From NCBI GenBank assembly GCA_965223305.1, contig CBDCWT010000045.1, forward strand, positions 1 through 64,000: DNA of 64,000 nt, given 5' to 3'. Positions 27,960 to 37,278 of this stretch are shown here, piece by piece. The notes beneath the pieces are model-generated. The model searched no databases. It was not told the DNA's origin and was given only the letters and a program-made list of their open reading frames with translations. Each line of letters opens with the position of its first letter. The stretch's first letter is position 1. This stretch comes from CBDCWT01 sp965223305 (GTDB taxonomy: Bacteria; Planctomycetota; Planctomycetia; Pirellulales; Pirellulaceae). Made by a program: the position numbers and the translations under genes.

Positions 27960-29960
27960 CTAATACTCGTTCGACGCCCCGCGGTCCACGAGTCCTGCGT
28001 TGCCGCCAAATGTCTTGCGTACCGTGCGGGCGTCGATCTCGTCCTTCAGTTTTCGAATGGCTTCCGTCAAACGCAGGGCGCCCAAGTCGCCGTCAATCCG
28101 GTCGCGCACGGCCACCGATTCGTTCTCCATCTCGCGGCCACCCACAATCAACATATAGGGGATCAACTCGAGCTGCGCGTCGCGGATCTTGGCACCGATC
28201 TTCTCGGGCCGGTAGTCGCCGCTGACGCGTAGACCGGCTTGGCGGAGCTCCTGCTCGACGCGACGCGCGTATTCCTCGAACTTCTGGCTGACGACCAACA
28301 CACGAGCCTGCTCCGGGGCCAGCCAGAGTGGAAAAGCGCCGGCAAAATGCTCAATCAGCACGCCGATGAACCGCTCCATCGATCCCAACGGTGCGCGGTG
28401 AATCATCACGGGCTGGTGGCCGGCGTTGTCACTGCCGACATACTCCAGGCCGAAACGCTCTTCGCTAGGCAGGTTATAGTCGAGCTGGACAGTGCCTAGT
28501 TGCCATTCGCGGCCGATACAATCGGTGACGACGAAGTCAGCCTTCGGACCATAGAAGGCTGCTTCTCCAGGTTCCTCGGTGAAGTCCATTCCTAGGTTGC
28601 GACAGACGTCGATCAAGGCACCCTGAGCTCGATTCCAGTTCGTCTCGCTGCCGACGTATTTGTCGCTGGCGGGATCGCGGAACCCTAGACGGACACGATA
28701 ACTGTCCAACCCGAGGCAATCCAACACGAACTGCGTCATCTCGATACAGCCGCGGAACTCGGCGGCGACCTGATCGTCGGTGCAGAAAATGTGCGCATCG
28801 TCCTGGGTGAAGCCGCGCACGCGCGTCATACCTGACAACTCGCCAGACTTCTCATAGCGATAGACCGTGCCAAACTCCGCCAACCGTAGAGGCAAGTCGC
28901 GGTAGCTGCGCGGTTTTGACTTGTAGATCATTACGTGGTGGGGACAGTTCATCGGCTTAAGCAGATACTGCTCTTCTTGCTCCATCTGAATCGGAGCAAA
29001 TTGGCTATCCGAGTAGTACGGGTAGTGGCCGGAGATTTCGTAGAGTTCGACGCGCCCGATGTTGGGAGTGTAAACCGGAAGATAGCCACGTCGCTGCAGC
29101 TCCTCGCGAACGAAGTTCTCGAGCACGCCTCGAATCATCGCTCCTTTGGGCTGCCAGAGAATCAGCCCCGATCCGACAATCGGGCTGATGGTGAACAGGT
29201 CAAGCTGCTTGCCCAGCAGCCGATGGTCACGCCGTTTCGCTTCTTCGATCCGCTCGAGATGGGTTTGCAGGTCTTGTTTGTTGAAGAAGGCCGTCGCGTA
29301 GAGGCGCTGCAACTGTTTACGGGACTGGTCACCTTTCCAGTAGGCGCCGGCGACCGAGAGCAGCTTGAAAGCGCCGATGGCACCTGCGCTGGGAACATGG
29401 GGGCCTCGGCAAAGATCGATGAACTCGCCTTGACGATAGAAAGACAGGGTTGCGTGGTTCACCAAGCCGTCGTCGATGTGCTCAACTTTGTACGTCTGCT
29501 CGAGATCCCGGCAGATTTGCACTGCTTTATCGCGCGGTTCCTCGATGCGCTCGAACGGCTCGTTGTCCTTGATGATCCGGGCCATCTCCTGCTCGATTGC
29601 GGGGAAGTCCTCTTCGCCGAGCGAGTGATCGAGGTCGAAGTCGTAGTAGAAACCTCCCTCGATGGTGGGTCCGAAGGCGAGGCGGACACCTTCGTAGAGC
29701 CGCATTACGGCGCGGGCCATCACATGGGCGCAAGAGTGGCGCATGACGGCCAGGGCAGCGGGGTCTTTCTTGGTCAGAATCTGCAATTCGACGGGCGTGT
29801 CCGCGGGGAGCGGAAAGTCGAGCCCCACGACCTGGCCATCGACTGCGGCAGCGAGAGCGGCCTTGGCGAGCCCGGGGCCGATGTCAGCAGCGACATCACG
29901 AGGGGTGGCGGGGTGGGAGAGTTCCTTGGTGGTTCCGTCTGGGAGTTTTACCTTTGCCAT
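27960..29960 (-). CDS. thrS: Threonyl-tRNA synthetase
   Basis: A 666-residue class II synthetase. The N-terminal TGS domain is followed by the editing domain with HSCAHVMARAVMRLYEGVRLAFGP (HxxxH) and the catalytic core with motif 2 (RYEKSGELSGMTRVRGFTQDDAHIFC) and motif 3 (APLGSMERFIGVLIEH). The anticodon-binding domain ends the protein. The ATG is at 29960. It attaches threonine to tRNA-Thr and edits Ser-tRNA-Thr. It leads infC downstream. Confidence 0.97.
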   Translation of the reverse strand: MAKVKLPDGTTKELSHPATPRDVAADIGPGLAKAALAAAVDGQVVGLDFPLPADTPVELQILTKKDPAALAVMRHSCAHVMARAVMRLYEGVRLAFGPTIEGGFYYDFDLDHSLGEEDFPAIEQEMARIIKDNEPFERIEEPRDKAVQICRDLEQTYKVEHIDDGLVNHATLSFYRQGEFIDLCRGPHVPSAGAIGAFKLLSVAGAYWKGDQSRKQLQRLYATAFFNKQDLQTHLERIEEAKRRDHRLLGKQLDLFTISPIVGSGLILWQPKGAMIRGVLENFVREELQRRGYLPVYTPNIGRVELYEISGHYPYYSDSQFAPIQMEQEEQYLLKPMNCPHHVMIYKSKPRSYRDLPLRLAEFGTVYRYEKSGELSGMTRVRGFTQDDAHIFCTDDQVAAEFRGCIEMTQFVLDCLGLDSYRVRLGFRDPASDKYVGSETNWNRAQGALIDVCRNLGMDFTEEPGEAAFYGPKADFVVTDCIGREWQLGTVQLDYNLPSEERFGLEYVGSDNAGHQPVMIHRAPLGSMERFIGVLIEHFAGAFPLWLAPEQARVLVVSQKFEEYARRVEQELRQAGLRVSGDYRPEKIGAKIRDAQLELIPYMLIVGGREMENESVAVRDRIDGDLGALRLTEAIRKLKDEIDARTVRKTFGGNAGLVDRGASNEY

Positions 29961-30289
29961 TGCGACCTTGAGTGCTAATCCGTGTGCCAGTCGTGCGGGG
30001 CGCCGCTACAAAGAGCGTCTTCATCCAGTCCGGGCTGGCCTGCAGCGTAAAGTATACGGGTCGTGGCACTTCCGGCAAGATAAGCTGCGTCGACTTTGTG
30101 CCCCGGGGTGTGCGGGGGGAAGCGGCTGGATGCCGAGTTGTGGCCTGAGGGAGGTCGGTGTACGATTTCGGTGCTGGTCAAACCGCGACGCATCACGGGG
30201 CCGCATGAGCCCAGTGCGAGAGTGAGCGTGAACCCGAGGTGGGTGAACCCGGGAGAGCGGGCGCGAGCGGTACAACGACGAGCAAAGAT
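29961..30289. other. Divergent region between thrS and tRNA-Val
   Basis: No gene is supported. It must contain the thrS promoter (minus strand) and that of tRNA-Val (plus strand). No T-box-like motif was seen. Confidence 0.4.
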
Positions 30290-30363
30290 GGGCGGTTAGC
30301 TCAGTTGGTTAGAGCGCCACGTTGACATCGTGGAGGTCGTTGGTTCGAATCCAATACCGCCCA
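30290..30363 (+). tRNA. tRNA-Val (anticodon GAC)
   Basis: The 74-nt sequence folds as a full cloverleaf. Acceptor GGGCGGT pairs with ACCGCCC; the D stem is GCTC/GAGC, the anticodon stem CCACG/CGTGG with loop TTGACAT (anticodon GAC), and the T stem GTTGG/CCAAT with loop TTCGAAT. CCA is not encoded. The segment 30321-30365 (anticodon loop to two bases past the gene) is repeated exactly at three downstream sites, so this is the integration target of the island. Confidence 0.98.
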
Positions 30364-30365
30364 CT
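30321..30365 (+). repeat. att site 1: 3' part of tRNA-Val
   Basis: 45 bp from GTTGACATCGTGGAGGTCG to the end of tRNA-Val plus CT. Exact copies are at 41328-41372, 42326-42370 and 54151-54195. A direct pair of motifs CATACTCCCT lies 26 bp after it (30391-30414) and a matching pair lies before att site 2 (41192-41214), as expected of arm-type integrase sites at both ends of one element. Confidence 0.93.
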
Positions 30366-30812
30366 AGACTTACGGCAACGGGCCGGCCAGCATACTCCCT
30401 GCCATACTCCCTCGGAAGCTGCTGACCGGCCGTCGCACAGCGTCGTTTCACTGAAACTTCCACAAGTTTTTTTGGAACGACCTCATGCCAAAGCTCCCCC
30501 CGAATGAGCCCTGGCACCACGAAGCCAGTGGTTTCTGGTGCAAGAAAGTTGCAGGCAAGCTGCACTACTTGGATCACGACTACAAAGTCGCCAAGCGCAA
30601 GCTCAGGAGAATTCTGGATGATGTCGCCAGGGGAGAGTCGCCCAGTGCCGACTGGCTGGAAGCGCCGTTTTCGAGCCTGGCCGACGAGTTCCTGACGGAC
30701 ATCAAGGCCTGCCAAGCCGCCGGTACCTATCGAAACTACCGGGAGCAGCTCCTTCGAGCGATGAAGATCTTCGGGGCCACCCTTCCAGTCGGCGACCTCA
30801 TCCACGCTGGCC

Positions 30813-32417
30813 GTAACCGTTCACGGGAATTCGATTGATCTTGGTGGATTTGGTGGTTTGGGACTATTCTGATTGCCGTCATGGCGGACGGCGAACAACC
30901 ATCTGGATGTGCACGTTGTGCAGAATTGGAGGCACGTGTCGCGGCATTAGAGGCCGAATTGGCGAAGTCCCGGAAGAATTCGAGCAACTCTTCTAAGCCT
31001 CCCTCCAGTGATATCGTCAATCCTCCCAAAAAGGGCAAGAAGAAGGGTGGCGGTAAGAAGCGAAAGGCGGGCGGCCAACCAGGTCATGAGCGACATGAAC
31101 GAACCCCCTTCACCGAGGACGAGATCGATCAAACCTGGATCTGGTATGACGGTGAATGCCCATGCTGCCACGGCAAACTCGTGGACACCGACGAGCCCGC
31201 ACGCACGATGCAGCAAGTGGAACTGCCACCGGTATCGATGGTCGTCGAGCAGCACGAAAGCCGGCCACAACGGTGTGCTCATTGTGACAAGGTTTTCTAC
31301 CCTGAGTTCCCCGAGGAACTCCGCAGAGCAGGGCTGGTAGGACCAAGGCTGACGGCCCTGGTGGGGTTTCTCAAGGGTGCCTGCCACATGTCCTTTGGGA
31401 CGATCCGCAAGTACTTTCGCGACGTGATCGGTGTCTCCATCAGCCGTGGCATGCTTCGCAAACTGGTGGGAAAAGTGGCCGACAGCCTGCTTGAACCGTA
31501 CGAAGCCCTGCTAGCCATGTTGCCCAGTGAGGACCGCCTGAACGTGGACGAAACGGGCCACAAGGAGAATGGCCAGCGGATGTGGACCTGGTGTTTTCGG
31601 GCGTATCTTTTCACGGTCTACAAGATTTCGCCCTCGCGTGGCAGTGACGTGCTGCTCGAGGTTCTGGGCAAGGAATTCAACGGCGTGTTGGGCTGTGACT
31701 ATTTCAGCGCCTATCGCAAGTACATGAGACTGAATGAGAACGTGCTGTTGCAGTTCTGCCTGGCTCATTTCATTCGCGACGTAAAGTTCCTGGCTAACCA
31801 TCCGAACAAGCGGAATCAGGCACATGGACAGCGTTTGTTGATCGATTTGCGAAAGCTGTTTCGCGTGATTCATCGCCGTGACGAATATAGCAACGGGCGC
31901 ACCTTCCAAGCCGCCCTGGAGTCGGGCCGTGACACCTTGGTTTGGAATGCCACGATGGAATCACCTCACACCCAAGAGGCGCTGGCGTTGGAGGAGCGGT
32001 TCTTCCAGCACACCGAGAGCTACTTCCGATTCATCACCGAACCCGGCGTCGAACCAACGAATAACTCAGCCGAACAGGCCATTCGCTTCGTGGCTATCCA
32101 TCGGCGAATGACCCAGGGGACACGAAGTCAGGAGGGACGAGCCTGGTGCGAACGGATCTGGACCGTCATTCAAACCTGCAACCAGCAATCCCGCTCCGTG
32201 TTTGAATTCTTATCCGCGGCAGTCACCGCGCATTTTCGATCCGAGAAAGCGCCTTCTCTCGTGCCGATTTCGAACCTTGTGCCGGATACATCCTAATCCG
32301 TGCTTTGAGCTTCACTGCCGACGACACCTCCATCACCCTCGCGCGCCGCTAATAGCCGCACCGTGCTAGCCAACCTCCGCGTTGCCAAGAAACCGGCGAA
32401 ATCCCGTGAACGGTTAC
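30813..32417 (+). mobile_element. IS66-family insertion sequence, complete, 1605 bp
   Basis: Inverted ends GTAACCGTTCACGGG (30813-30827) and its complement (32403-32417). An 8-bp duplication CGCTGGCC flanks it at 30805-30812 and 32418-32425, the size typical of IS66. Only one transposase gene is present, with no TnpA/TnpB helpers, as in the ISBst12-like subgroup. Confidence 0.95.
30881..32296 (+). CDS. IS66-family transposase
   Basis: A 471-residue protein. It has an N-terminal leucine-zipper-like helix (ARVAALEAELAKSRKNSSNSS), a basic linker, a zinc finger (CPCCHGK with CAHCDKVF), then the DDE domain: LNVDETGHKENG, GCDYFSAYRKYM and EPTNNSAEQAIRFVAIHRR. It appears intact. Confidence 0.95.
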   Translation: MADGEQPSGCARCAELEARVAALEAELAKSRKNSSNSSKPPSSDIVNPPKKGKKKGGGKKRKAGGQPGHERHERTPFTEDEIDQTWIWYDGECPCCHGKLVDTDEPARTMQQVELPPVSMVVEQHESRPQRCAHCDKVFYPEFPEELRRAGLVGPRLTALVGFLKGACHMSFGTIRKYFRDVIGVSISRGMLRKLVGKVADSLLEPYEALLAMLPSEDRLNVDETGHKENGQRMWTWCFRAYLFTVYKISPSRGSDVLLEVLGKEFNGVLGCDYFSAYRKYMRLNENVLLQFCLAHFIRDVKFLANHPNKRNQAHGQRLLIDLRKLFRVIHRRDEYSNGRTFQAALESGRDTLVWNATMESPHTQEALALEERFFQHTESYFRFITEPGVEPTNNSAEQAIRFVAIHRRMTQGTRSQEGRAWCERIWTVIQTCNQQSRSVFEFLSAAVTAHFRSEKAPSLVPISNLVPDTS

Positions 32418-32800
32418 CGCTGGCCTTATCGCGGACAGGGAAGTCGCTCGTAACGACCGAGCTGCAGCAGCCAGCGAGTATCAACAAGCCAGGGAAGCCC
32501 GTGAGCAGGCGGCGACCTTTCGTGACCAAGCAAAGCAGAAGCTGGCTGTACTAGACGAGAACATCACCGAGGCGAACGAGGACTTGGCCGCCGTCACTCA
32601 CGAGATGAATACGCTGAAGGATGAAGCCAAGAAGTTTCGCGACGCGAGAGACGCGGCCGTAAAAGAGCTGGACGGGTTTCTTGGTACGGTGCGAACTGCG
32701 GCGGAAAGGATAAACGAGCTGCGAGAACGGATTCCCAATTCCATCCGAGACCTGATTCCCGGTGCGTGACTTGCGCAAGTTTCTGTGGCATTCTTCTTCC

Positions 32801-33163
32801 ATGGGGCTAACGCACGTCACAGCAACCGTTACAAACCCGGCCGACCGTGGACAATCGTGGGAATCGCTGTTCCTCGTCGACACTGGCGCCATCGATTGCC
32901 TCATTCCTGGAAACCAGCTCCGAGATATTGGCCTCGCACCGGAAGGACGCAGGACCTACGAGCTTGCCGATGGCACTGAACAAGCAATGGACATCGCTGT
33001 TGCTCGGATCGAGTTCATGGGAGAGATTGTCGGAGCCACGGTCATCTTCGGCCCTGACGACGTAGAGCCGATCCTGGGCGTGACCGCTCTTGAATCGGTC
33101 GGTATTGCCGTTGACCCAAAGACACAACGACTGAAACGGCTTCCGGCGGTGTCTCTCAAGTGA
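32801..33163 (+). CDS. Retropepsin-like (clan AA) aspartic protease
   Basis: A 120-residue single-domain protein starting at ATG 32801 (MGLTHVTATVTN); the frame is open from 32762. The catalytic motif is FLVDTGAIDCLIPG, and the later ILGVTALESVGIAVD matches the hydrophobic-hydrophobic-Gly motif of the fold. It would act as a homodimer. A second, different protein of this fold is in module II (41426-41881). The substrate is unknown. Confidence 0.75.
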   Translation: MGLTHVTATVTNPADRGQSWESLFLVDTGAIDCLIPGNQLRDIGLAPEGRRTYELADGTEQAMDIAVARIEFMGEIVGATVIFGPDDVEPILGVTALESVGIAVDPKTQRLKRLPAVSLK

Positions 33164-33201
33164 CCTTTCGAACGTCTGGCTAATTGCCGCGCCGCATACC
33201 C

Positions 33202-33594
33202 CTAACCTCGAATCACCGATCGGAGACGTTCTAGTACTTCGGGAACATGCAAATTGCTATCTGCAAGTTCCTCAACACTCTGCATAAGCGAAGGTGTTAT
33301 CGATTCGGCTGGCAGATCCCGAAGTATGTTCAAGGCGGTACACGACACCGAAATTTCAGGATGCCTTAAGAATTCCGGCAACAATGGCACGACAGCATCA
33401 GGCTTGAATCGGGCAAGCAATATCAGTGCGTAGACAAGATGATGTTCGTCGTCGTACACTCTTAAGCGAGCACTAAGGTGCGACACTGCCTCCGGCTCAA
33501 CGACTAGTGAATCCGAGGATAGGAGCGGCTCCATGTAGTCGTGGAGAGCCGTGGCAGAAAGTCGCTCGAATGTTGAGATTGATAGCATGGTCAC
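33202..33594 (-). CDS. Small HEAT-repeat-like protein
   Basis: A 130-residue helical protein. Segments LVYALILLARFKPDAVVPLLPEFLRHPEISVSCTALNILRDL look like two HEAT-type repeats. It ends VPEVLERLRSVIRG. No enzyme motif is seen. It is convergent with the aspartic protease gene. Confidence 0.55.
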   Translation of the reverse strand: MTMLSISTFERLSATALHDYMEPLLSSDSLVVEPEAVSHLSARLRVYDDEHHLVYALILLARFKPDAVVPLLPEFLRHPEISVSCTALNILRDLPAESITPSLMQSVEELADSNLHVPEVLERLRSVIRG

Positions 33595-33693
33595 TGTTAA
33601 TAGAAGGTTCCTATCATACTGATGATCTTACCCGTGGCGTCGATAGTCGCACTGCCATAAAACGTCTCAACTCCGCCGCCAGCGGCTGTGTAG

Positions 33694-33963
33694 GATAGGA
33701 ATGGCAAGCCGCTCGCGCAACAGGACGTCGATTACGTGCTCCAGAACATAGCCGGACAGGCCAATTCTCGGTTGAACAAGAACGACCACATCCAGCTCAG
33801 CCCGCATGTGCTCCGACACACGGCCATGCGAAAATGGGCCCACGCGAAGGGCGTCCGCTTCGCGCAAAAGATTGCTGGGCATGCTTCCGAACGGTACATC
33901 TGGCGGTACGTCACCCCCTCGGATGACGAAGTACAAGCCGCGGTTGATGAGCTGTGGAGCTGA
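33694..33963 (+). pseudogene. Tyrosine recombinase C-terminal catalytic fragment
   Basis: The stretch reads RNGKPLAQQDVDYVLQNIAG and goes on with the box II motif HVLRHTAMRKWAH, the second histidine in KIAGHAS and the candidate tyrosine in ERYIWRYV, then a stop. The N-terminal and middle parts are missing; the frame closes at a stop at 33691. It complements the middle fragment at 38230-38520, so both may come from one ancestral integrase. Confidence 0.7.
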
Positions 33964-34444
33964 CACCTCGCACGTCGACGGACGCCATGAGTGTCCACCA
34001 ACTAACCACTGCGCACAGCCATGTGCGGGGATGCACATGGCTGTGCGATTTGAGCCAGGCAAAGGCATCCGAGGCCTTTACCTCCAAAGGTGTCCCCTTG
34101 AATCGTTCGATTTCGCGTTGACGGGTGTGTTCCAAATTGCCTGCGACCGTAAAATGGCGGACGCCTAGCACGGATGAATTCGGTGCTCCACTGGTGGTCG
34201 ATATGATCACGCGCCAGACAATTGGGCACAGCCAACGGCAGCCTCAGCTCACCCTTCCTGCTGCCAAGCTGAATCTACCGGCATCTTCGCTTTTGGATCA
34301 GTCGCGCATAGGATACTTTGGTCGGGGCAGCTCTCGTCTCCCATTCACACGCCCGGCTAGATGGCCTGCGCGCTGGCATAGCAATTGCGTCCAGAACGCC
34401 TGCATCGAACCACGGTGCAGCTGCCACTCGACTCCCGTCCGAAC
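33964..34444. other. Non-coding stretch with a strong hairpin
   Basis: No gene is supported. A perfect 15-bp inverted repeat at 34012-34026 and 34033-34047 (arm GCACAGCCATGTGC, loop GGGGAT) lies about 50 bp after the integrase fragment. It has no U-tract and need not be a terminator. Confidence 0.55.
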
Positions 34445-34915
34445 CTACTCCGGTGAATCCGGTCCTCTGAAAAGAGGAACGGCAATGCGTTCAATAACGC
34501 TCAAGAAGACTAAGAACGAATGCACGAAGAACTCGCGGCGATTCGCCGTCGGCTCTACCATCGACCTGCTTTCTTCTGTAACCGGAGTGAACAGACGCTT
34601 TATCCGTTCGTCCACCGGATCTAAGTGCTGCTCAACAACCTCTTCGGTGTCCTTCAGCCATTCTTCAAGTGCGTCCGCTGCTGCAAAACGATGGTCGAAC
34701 GGCTCGAAGAAATACGGCACGTCCACTCCGCTCGACAACAAGGAATTGCTGGCATCCATCATCTCCGCAATGAGCCAAGCTTGCAGACTACCCACGTCCT
34801 CCGGCGTAACCATTCGCTCTCCATTGAACCACATCCCCGTGCGCAGCAATTCGATCGTTCGTCGGCCGAATGTCTGCAGCAGATCATGCTGCTTTCTGAC
34901 GAAGTCCTCTTTCAT
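34445..34915 (-). CDS. Hypothetical protein, acidic and helical
   Basis: The likely start is MKEDFVRKQHDLLQTFGRRT (34915); the frame opens at 34975. The 156-residue product is acidic with long helices (AADALEEWLKDTEEVVEQHLDPVDERIKRLF). I do not recognise a family. The pattern of charged and hydrophobic residues suggests a real cargo gene. Confidence 0.45.
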   Translation of the reverse strand: MKEDFVRKQHDLLQTFGRRTIELLRTGMWFNGERMVTPEDVGSLQAWLIAEMMDASNSLLSSGVDVPYFFEPFDHRFAAADALEEWLKDTEEVVEQHLDPVDERIKRLFTPVTEESRSMVEPTANRREFFVHSFLVFLSVIERIAVPLFRGPDSPE

Positions 34916-35616
34916 CGCGTGTTCTCCAGCTACCCCAGGAATACGGTTAGATTCCTTTGGCCGACGTGGGAACACTCCGTCGGGGGCAAAGCGTGACGAG
35001 AATCAGCTCCGGTTCCCTCCCGAGGAACCGTTGAGCAACACGCTTAGAAGATGTGGAGAACGTGGAAGAACACTCGATCTGGCTTCTCTGATTTTACGGG
35101 GCCAGATGGCCGTTTGCAACGATTTCTACACTCGTGCTATAAACCGCATCTAAGAGCTGGAATGGGAACAGGTTACGTACCGCGCCAGAGCTCTAGAATC
35201 GCGGTTTACCCCTTGGTTTCAGCGCCGACGCCTCTCTCTAGAATCACCCCATGAACAACTTCGGCGAGAAAGTAAGCTTCATTTGGAGCGTTGCTGACCT
35301 CCTGTGCTGGTCGGGGACTTACTAAACGACCGTTTTGGCACCGATTTCTCTCCGGCCGACCCCTCAAGCTCCCGTTTCTCCGCGATCGCCCCAAGTGGTG
35401 GGGTCTGACTACTAACGGAACAGGATTGTACGGTAAGCCCTCAACTTTCCGGAAAACGATGCCTGGTGATGCTCGCCAAGCGTGCACAAACGCCGAGCGA
35501 TACGGTGCTGTGCGTCGAGAACTTTCCGGAAAACGTGCAGAAGTTGGGAAAGTCCGTAAGTGCGTCGGACGATGAAGCCGTTTCGACAGTTGCCGGTTCT
35601 AGGGTACCGCCCACAT
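34916..35616. other. Non-coding stretch with a 16-bp direct repeat
   Basis: No gene is supported. AACTTTCCGGAAAACG occurs at 35443-35458 and 35520-35535 (period 77 bp). The sense of the repeat is unknown. Confidence 0.4.
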
Positions 35617-36054
35617 TCGTGTAATTTTGCACGCTAAGCCGACCGGATTAGGCCGCGAAAGTTAGCGAAGCTGGTGGTGTGGGCATTCAATGTCAGATAA
35701 TTCCGAATCATCTACCAGCTCAATCGGATTGTGGCAGTGTGGGCAACGCACATGCATGACGTTTCTCTCATGAGGGGGTGTTGAATACAGCATTCCGAAC
35801 ACACGGCTTAGAGCACCATCTGCTCGAAACGCTAACTCAACAGCCCCTCAACATGAACGCAGTAAAACCGTATTCACCACCAGCTTCGAGCCGAGTTTCG
35901 GGGGCCCAACTCGAAGCGGGTTTGTCTGCATTTACTCAGGAAGCAGGTAGGAAGGAGCAGGTAACAACGCGAGAATAGCACAGTGGGGCACGCGGAGCCA
36001 TTCTGCGGCATGCGAGGGGGGATGTCGCGGTGCTTAGCGTGCAAAATTACACGA
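35617..36054. repeat. 438-bp segment bounded by 23-bp perfect inverted repeats
   Basis: The repeat containing CGTGTAATTTTGCACGCTAA lies at 35617-35639 and, inverted, at 36032-36054. The interval carries a kinase N-terminal remnant and no full gene. It may be a miniature inverted-repeat element or two copies of an element end. The group II intron remnant begins immediately beyond 36054. Confidence 0.7.
35662..35757 (-). pseudogene. N-terminal zinc-ribbon remnant of a planctomycete protein kinase
   Basis: The 31-codon frame reads MHVRCPHCHNPIELVDDSEL and SDIECP, then stops. This resembles the N-terminal zinc ribbon of many planctomycete serine/threonine kinases. In those a second CxxC and the kinase domain follow; here the second pair is replaced (CPHH). 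Assignment is from recalled family text. Confidence 0.55.
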
Positions 36055-37012
36055 GTCGGGGTAGATCTCGGGCGCGCGCACGTTAGGGTCCGGTGGCGAT
36101 TCCAGGACTTTCGTCCTGGGCCTCAGTCCGGCTCCCATGGTCACGTTTCCCGAGGCCCCCCTGCGATCCCGGACGGTCGGATTTCCCAAGTTCCGGTTCT
36201 GACCCTGGCATTTCCCGTGCCGGCCTTTTCGCGGCTGATGAGGTTTAAGTGCTGACTCACATTCACCCCGCTCAATCACGATTTACCTCACACGCTCATT
36301 TCTGAAGTGCGGTTGCTCCCAGTTTCCCGGTTCCCCACACCCGAACCACCAAGTGCCCAGAGCCCCTTTGCCTGACTGCCGGTGTTACCGTCTTGTCAGG
36401 GTAGCGTCTTGCACTACCTGGAAGGGCATTACCCCTTCTTCGTCGCTCATACGGACTCATGCGTCAGACCAAATTCCTCCCTCGCTTTCGACGAAGCTTA
36501 TACAAGGGTCTTTGCAGGTTGTTGTCAGTCCCTGCTGGAAGATGGCCCTTCCCGACATTATCTCTGCGATCCTTACGTAGGCGCTTGGACCCTTACCCCG
36601 CAGTGCCCTTCCGGTGCGATTGCTTGATTCTTCCCGGAAGACGACGGCTGCCCGTACCCACATAGGACGTTCAGCACACTGGATCTCCATGCAATACAAC
36701 TTCAACATGGGGTACCTTTCGAGGCTGCAGTCATTCGATCATCTTCAGGCTCCTACGTTCGCTAGACCTGCTGGTTGTACCCATCCTCGTGACAAGCACT
36801 GGATGGCCAGGCCGTTTACACCACGCATAGCTCGGTTGGTTACCTGCCCCGAGATGTGGCATCACTACACGTTCGATCAAGCAACTAACATGACCGGACT
36901 TTCACCGGTTGGATCGCAGCCTTGTCGGCTGCTCCATGTGGGTGGTACCCTATTGCGCCCCCTCAACCGCGTCGCTTTGACCAGCTTCGATTCAATATGG
37001 TAGCCTCGAGAT
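36055..37012 (-). ncRNA. Group II intron remnant without reverse transcriptase
   Basis: No gene is found on either strand, yet the minus strand is rich in paired GC arms and GNRA-like loops. Its 5' region contains CCGGTGAAAGTCCGGTCATG, typical of domain I of bacterial group II introns. The far part reads GGTCAGAACCGGAACTTGGG and GACGAAAGTCCTGG, resembling the start of an intron-encoded protein region. The reverse transcriptase, maturase and domain V were not found, so the element is truncated and probably dead. Boundaries are approximate. Confidence 0.55.
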
Positions 37013-37056
37013 GGGGGTGTTATCATTTGCCGATCCAACCCTCGGAGGAGTGACTT

Positions 37057-37278
37057 GTGGCCACAGATCCCTATGACGAAATCCTGAACCGGGCAAAGGA
37101 CCAACTGACGCCCGAGCAACAGCAACGGCTGGTCGACGAACTCTCCCGACACGCTGGCACCAAAAGCGGGGCCCAACCCCATAGCATCCTGGACCTCAAA
37201 GGGCTGGGAAAAGAGGTGTGGCAGGGGATTGACCCGGACGAGCACGTTGCGAAGGAACGCGACTCATGGGATGGGTAA
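37057..37278 (+). CDS. Antitoxin-like protein of a VapBC-type pair
   Basis: A 73-residue protein starting at GTG 37057 with GGAGG at about 37044. The sequence (LNRAKDQLTPEQQQRLVDELSRH, then DEHVAKERDSWDG) has the short, charged, C-terminal neutralising region common to antitoxins. It overlaps the PIN gene by 13 bases, so the pair is co-translated. Confidence 0.68.
   Translation: MATDPYDEILNRAKDQLTPEQQQRLVDELSRHAGTKSGAQPHSILDLKGLGKEVWQGIDPDEHVAKERDSWDG

Larger units (their letters stand above)
30485..32769 (+). pseudogene. Tyrosine recombinase N-terminal part joined to a coiled coil, split by IS66
   Basis: The first 109 codons (30485-30812) resemble the arm- and core-binding domains of tyrosine integrases (FSSLADEFLTDIKACQAAGTYRNYREQLLRAM). 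An IS66 element follows. When the IS and one 8-bp duplication are removed, the frame continues without a stop from 32426 to 32769, giving 223 residues. The second half is a charged coiled coil (AREAREQAATFRDQAKQKL, HEMNTLKDEAKKFRDARDAAVKEL) and lacks the catalytic R-H-R-Y domain. It is therefore not a functional integrase. It may be a natural chimera formed by recombination before IS66 arrived. Confidence 0.65.

Noticed and set aside
28935..29978. 347-codon frame antisense to thrS
   Set aside because: It mirrors the threonyl-tRNA synthetase gene and has no family features of its own.
34125..35153. Long plus-strand frame of 342 codons
   Set aside because: It is rich in Ser, Arg and Pro and lies antisense to a more protein-like acidic frame at 34445-34915. 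Its composition is that of a shadow frame.
36457..36708. Minus-strand 83-codon frame in the intron-like region
   Set aside because: It has no coherent domain and lies within a stretch better explained as structured RNA.
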